In this document: piece by piece, positions 40,385 to 41,718 of the stretch | Numbering within the stretch: the stretch's first letter is position 1 | Layout of the letters: every line of letters starts with the position of its first letter | Assembly (NCBI RefSeq): GCF_020829495.1 | Contig: NZ_JAIVFQ010000060.1 | Span: 1-41,718, forward strand | Reading direction: 5' to 3' | DNA: 41,718 nt | Origin: Nostoc favosum CHAB5714 | Lineage (GTDB): Bacteria; Cyanobacteriota; Cyanobacteriia; Cyanobacteriales; Nostocaceae | The notes under the pieces: generated by a model | What the model saw: the letters and a program-made list of their open reading frames with translations, nothing else | The model's database searches: none | Told to the model about the DNA's origin: nothing | Program-made: the position numbers and the translations under genes

Positions 40385-41111
40385 AGAAATTCAGCAAAAT
40401 ATTCCCCCTGCTGTCCCATTTGAAAAATTTGTGGGACGTGAGGCGGAACTACAAAACCTGCACTCTTCATTACAAACATCTCGGCAAGTTGCCATTGTAG
40501 CTGTGGCGGGTATGGGTGGAGTAGGCAAAACTGAACTGGCTACCCAATACGCCAAACAGCACTTGCAGAATTATCGAGGTGGGGTTTGCTGGTTATCTGC
40601 ACAGGGAATAGATGTCGGAATTCAGATTCTCAGATTTGCCCAATTGAAATTTAAACTCATTGCACCGGACGATTGGGAATTAGCAGATAGACTGAGATAC
40701 TGCTGGCAGAATTGGCAACCAGGTGAAGTACTGCTAGTGTTTGATGATGTCACTGACTACAAAAAACAGGTTCAGCCTTATCTACCCCCAGAATCACCCC
40801 GCTTTAAAGTCTTGCTGACAACGCGCCTAGAGTTTGATAAAACTGAGGAGAAATTTATGCGAACAGTACCAATCCAATTACCAGAAACAGTATTTTCAGC
40901 ACTTCGGAAAAATCCTGAAGAATTCATCCAAGAAATGCGAATTGCAGCAGCAGTTAAATGGTATGAATTAGGTGACATTTCCCAAGCCAAAGCAGCAGAA
41001 ATTGCTGGGTTAACTCGTGCTGAATTTATTAATGCCTTATCACGCTACCAAGTAGATTTTATGCAATATACAGCCCAAGAGTTAGCCCAGGAACTGGCAA
41101 ATGTCGATTAA
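40356..41111 (+). pseudogene. Truncated NB-ARC NTPase fused in frame to a UPF0175 antitoxin
   Basis: A 251-residue frame made of two unrelated parts. Residues about 18-167 are the front of a STAND/NB-ARC NTPase: FEKFVGREAELQNLH, the P-loop AGMGGVGKTELA (about 51-62), Walker B VLLVFDDVTD (about 125-134) and the KVLLTTRLEF sensor strand (about 149-158). The ARC, winged-helix and repeat sensor domains that should follow are absent. From about residue 168 the sequence is a complete UPF0175 antitoxin, which has its own start (next entry). The NTPase part is thus a remnant; whether the fusion protein is made is unknown. Without its C-terminal sensor it is unlikely to work as a conflict-system switch. 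Confidence 0.8.
40857..41111 (+). CDS. UPF0175 family antitoxin (internal start)
   Basis: An 84-residue UPF0175 protein, the usual antitoxin of DUF3368 PIN toxins. It starts at ATG 40857 with a very good ribosome site GAGGAG (40846-40851) placed 5 nt upstream. The sequence shows the family pattern: IQLPETVFSALRKNPEEFIQ, MRIAAAVKWYELGDISQAKA, the helix-turn-helix-like AAEIAGLTRAEFINALSRYQ and the final region VDFMQYTAQELAQEL. The toxin gene overlaps its end by 11 nt. The frame is continuous with the upstream NB-ARC remnant, so the antitoxin may also be made as a fusion. Confidence 0.88.
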   Translation: MRTVPIQLPETVFSALRKNPEEFIQEMRIAAAVKWYELGDISQAKAAEIAGLTRAEFINALSRYQVDFMQYTAQELAQELANVD

Positions 41112-41583
41112 TTGTGTAATTATTAACTCTTCACCTTTAATTGTTCTTCTGAAAAGTCAGCAAGCACAACTACTTCCACAATTATTCACAGAAATTATAG
41201 TTCCATTAGGTGTTTTTGAAGAAGTCACAACAAAAGATGATGCCGCATCAACACTATTACCCAATATTACTTGGATACAAACAGTAGAAGTTAATACTAT
41301 TAATCCTGTTGTAGCAGCTTGGGATTTGGGAAAAGGAGAATCACAAGTATTGAGTTTGGCACTAAAAAATTCAGACTGTGCCGCTATTGTTGACGATAGG
41401 GCAGCACGGCGTTGTGGTCAAGCTTTAGGTATTAATACTATTGGAACAGGAGGTTTGCTGATATTAGCAAAAAGACGTGGACTAATCCCAAGCATATCTC
41501 CTGGGATTCAAGCTATCCGTGACGCTGGTTTGTGGTTATCCGATAGTTTGGTCAATTTGCTCAAACAACAAGCAGGGGAATAG
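41101..41583 (+). CDS. DUF3368 PIN-domain toxin
   Basis: A 160-residue PIN-like ribonuclease of the DUF3368 family, the toxin partner of UPF0175. The N-terminus VIINSSPLIVLLK has Asn where many PIN proteins carry the first catalytic Asp. LGKGESQVLSLAL provides the Glu (about residue 80), and AAIVDDRAARRCGQALG (about 93-109) the later Asp pair. The IGTGGLLILAKRRGLIP block (about 113-129) and a final amphipathic helix are standard. Cyanobacterial DUF3368 proteins often read NSSPLI at the start, so the Asn need not mean inactivity. It overlaps the antitoxin by 11 nt and is clearly co-translated. Confidence 0.92.
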   Translation: MSINCVIINSSPLIVLLKSQQAQLLPQLFTEIIVPLGVFEEVTTKDDAASTLLPNITWIQTVEVNTINPVVAAWDLGKGESQVLSLALKNSDCAAIVDDRAARRCGQALGINTIGTGGLLILAKRRGLIPSISPGIQAIRDAGLWLSDSLVNLLKQQAGE

Positions 41584-41718
41584 CGAAATTAGGCGTTGCA
41601 TAAATGCGGGATGAATCAGTTAAGGACGGGTATTTCTCTATACTTGAAATAGTGAAGTAACAAGCGAATTGAGTATTTAAGCATATCTACTGATTTGGAA
41701 TAGCATAATGTTTTTCGA
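41584..41718. other. Intergenic DNA at the window end
   Basis: No gene visible. The piece AGGCGTTGCATAAATGCGGG near 41590 looks like a dispersed repeat or IS end that I have seen in cyanobacteria, but no transposase or second end is within the window. Confidence 0.35.

Noticed and set aside
1..41718. tRNA, rRNA, riboswitch or replication origin
   Set aside because: I looked for tRNA-like GGTTCGAATCC arms, conserved rRNA strings and long AT-rich iteron clusters and recognised none; a covariance-model scan would be decisive.

Overview
This window is chromosomal DNA of a filamentous, probably heterocyst-forming cyanobacterium of the Nostoc/Anabaena group. The evidence is the density of HIP1 octamers (GCGATCGC, for example near 803, 3254, 11527 and 16433), the many short tandem heptamer repeats typical of Nostocales, and the gene content: ndhD, sqdB/sqdX, ycf35- and ycf46-type genes, xisH/xisI, a GAF-GAF-PAS adenylate cyclase, and an Omp85 gene followed by lpxC-fabZ-lpxA-lpxB. 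From memory, the order cyaB1, purC, omp85, lpxC, fabZ, lpxA, lpxB matches Anabaena sp. PCC 7120.

Layout. 0-5 kb: ndhD (NDH-1 complex), a MITE-like element, an SDR protein that has lost its catalytic residues, then a Uma2-xisH-xisI set. 5-10.4 kb: small unknown genes, a reverse-strand module (RHH/CPxC protein, Ycf46-type AAA+ ATPase, Ycf35-type DUF1257 protein), an FHA membrane protein and a lipoprotein. 10.7-16.7 kb: sqdB and sqdX for sulfolipid synthesis, separated by an opposite-strand GNAT gene, then an array of 21-bp repeats and the cyclase. 16.7-25.3 kb: purC and the outer-membrane block, in which lpxC, fabZ, lpxA and lpxB supply lipid A and acyl chain enzymes next to the Omp85 barrel-assembly protein.

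25.4-35 kb is accessory and heavily eroded. It holds an orphan C5-cytosine methyltransferase, two or more MITEs, a gene remnant, a broken IS5-type transposase, a J-domain coiled-coil protein and a secreted spherulin-4-like protein. It also holds fragments that look like replication, Rpn/DUF4351 and other plasmid-type genes, a ParDE-like toxin-antitoxin pair, a 41-bp perfect palindrome, a second Uma2 gene and a truncated Ycf46-like ATPase. 35-41.7 kb: endonuclease V, a pair of FHA proteins (one with a zinc ribbon, one fused to a flavin-type oxidoreductase), a second 21-bp array, a four-hairpin element, a MITE with a 10-bp target duplication inside the 3' end of a membrane-protein gene, and a truncated STAND/NB-ARC NTPase joined in frame to a UPF0175 antitoxin followed by its DUF3368 PIN toxin.

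The clearest signals beyond ordinary annotation are repeat insertions whose empty site can be reconstructed (39571-39725 and 36696-36817), the NB-ARC::antitoxin chimera, the FHA/oxidoreductase pair, and two distant 21-bp arrays that share their outer bases around a variable core. No rRNA, tRNA, CRISPR array or replication origin was recognised.
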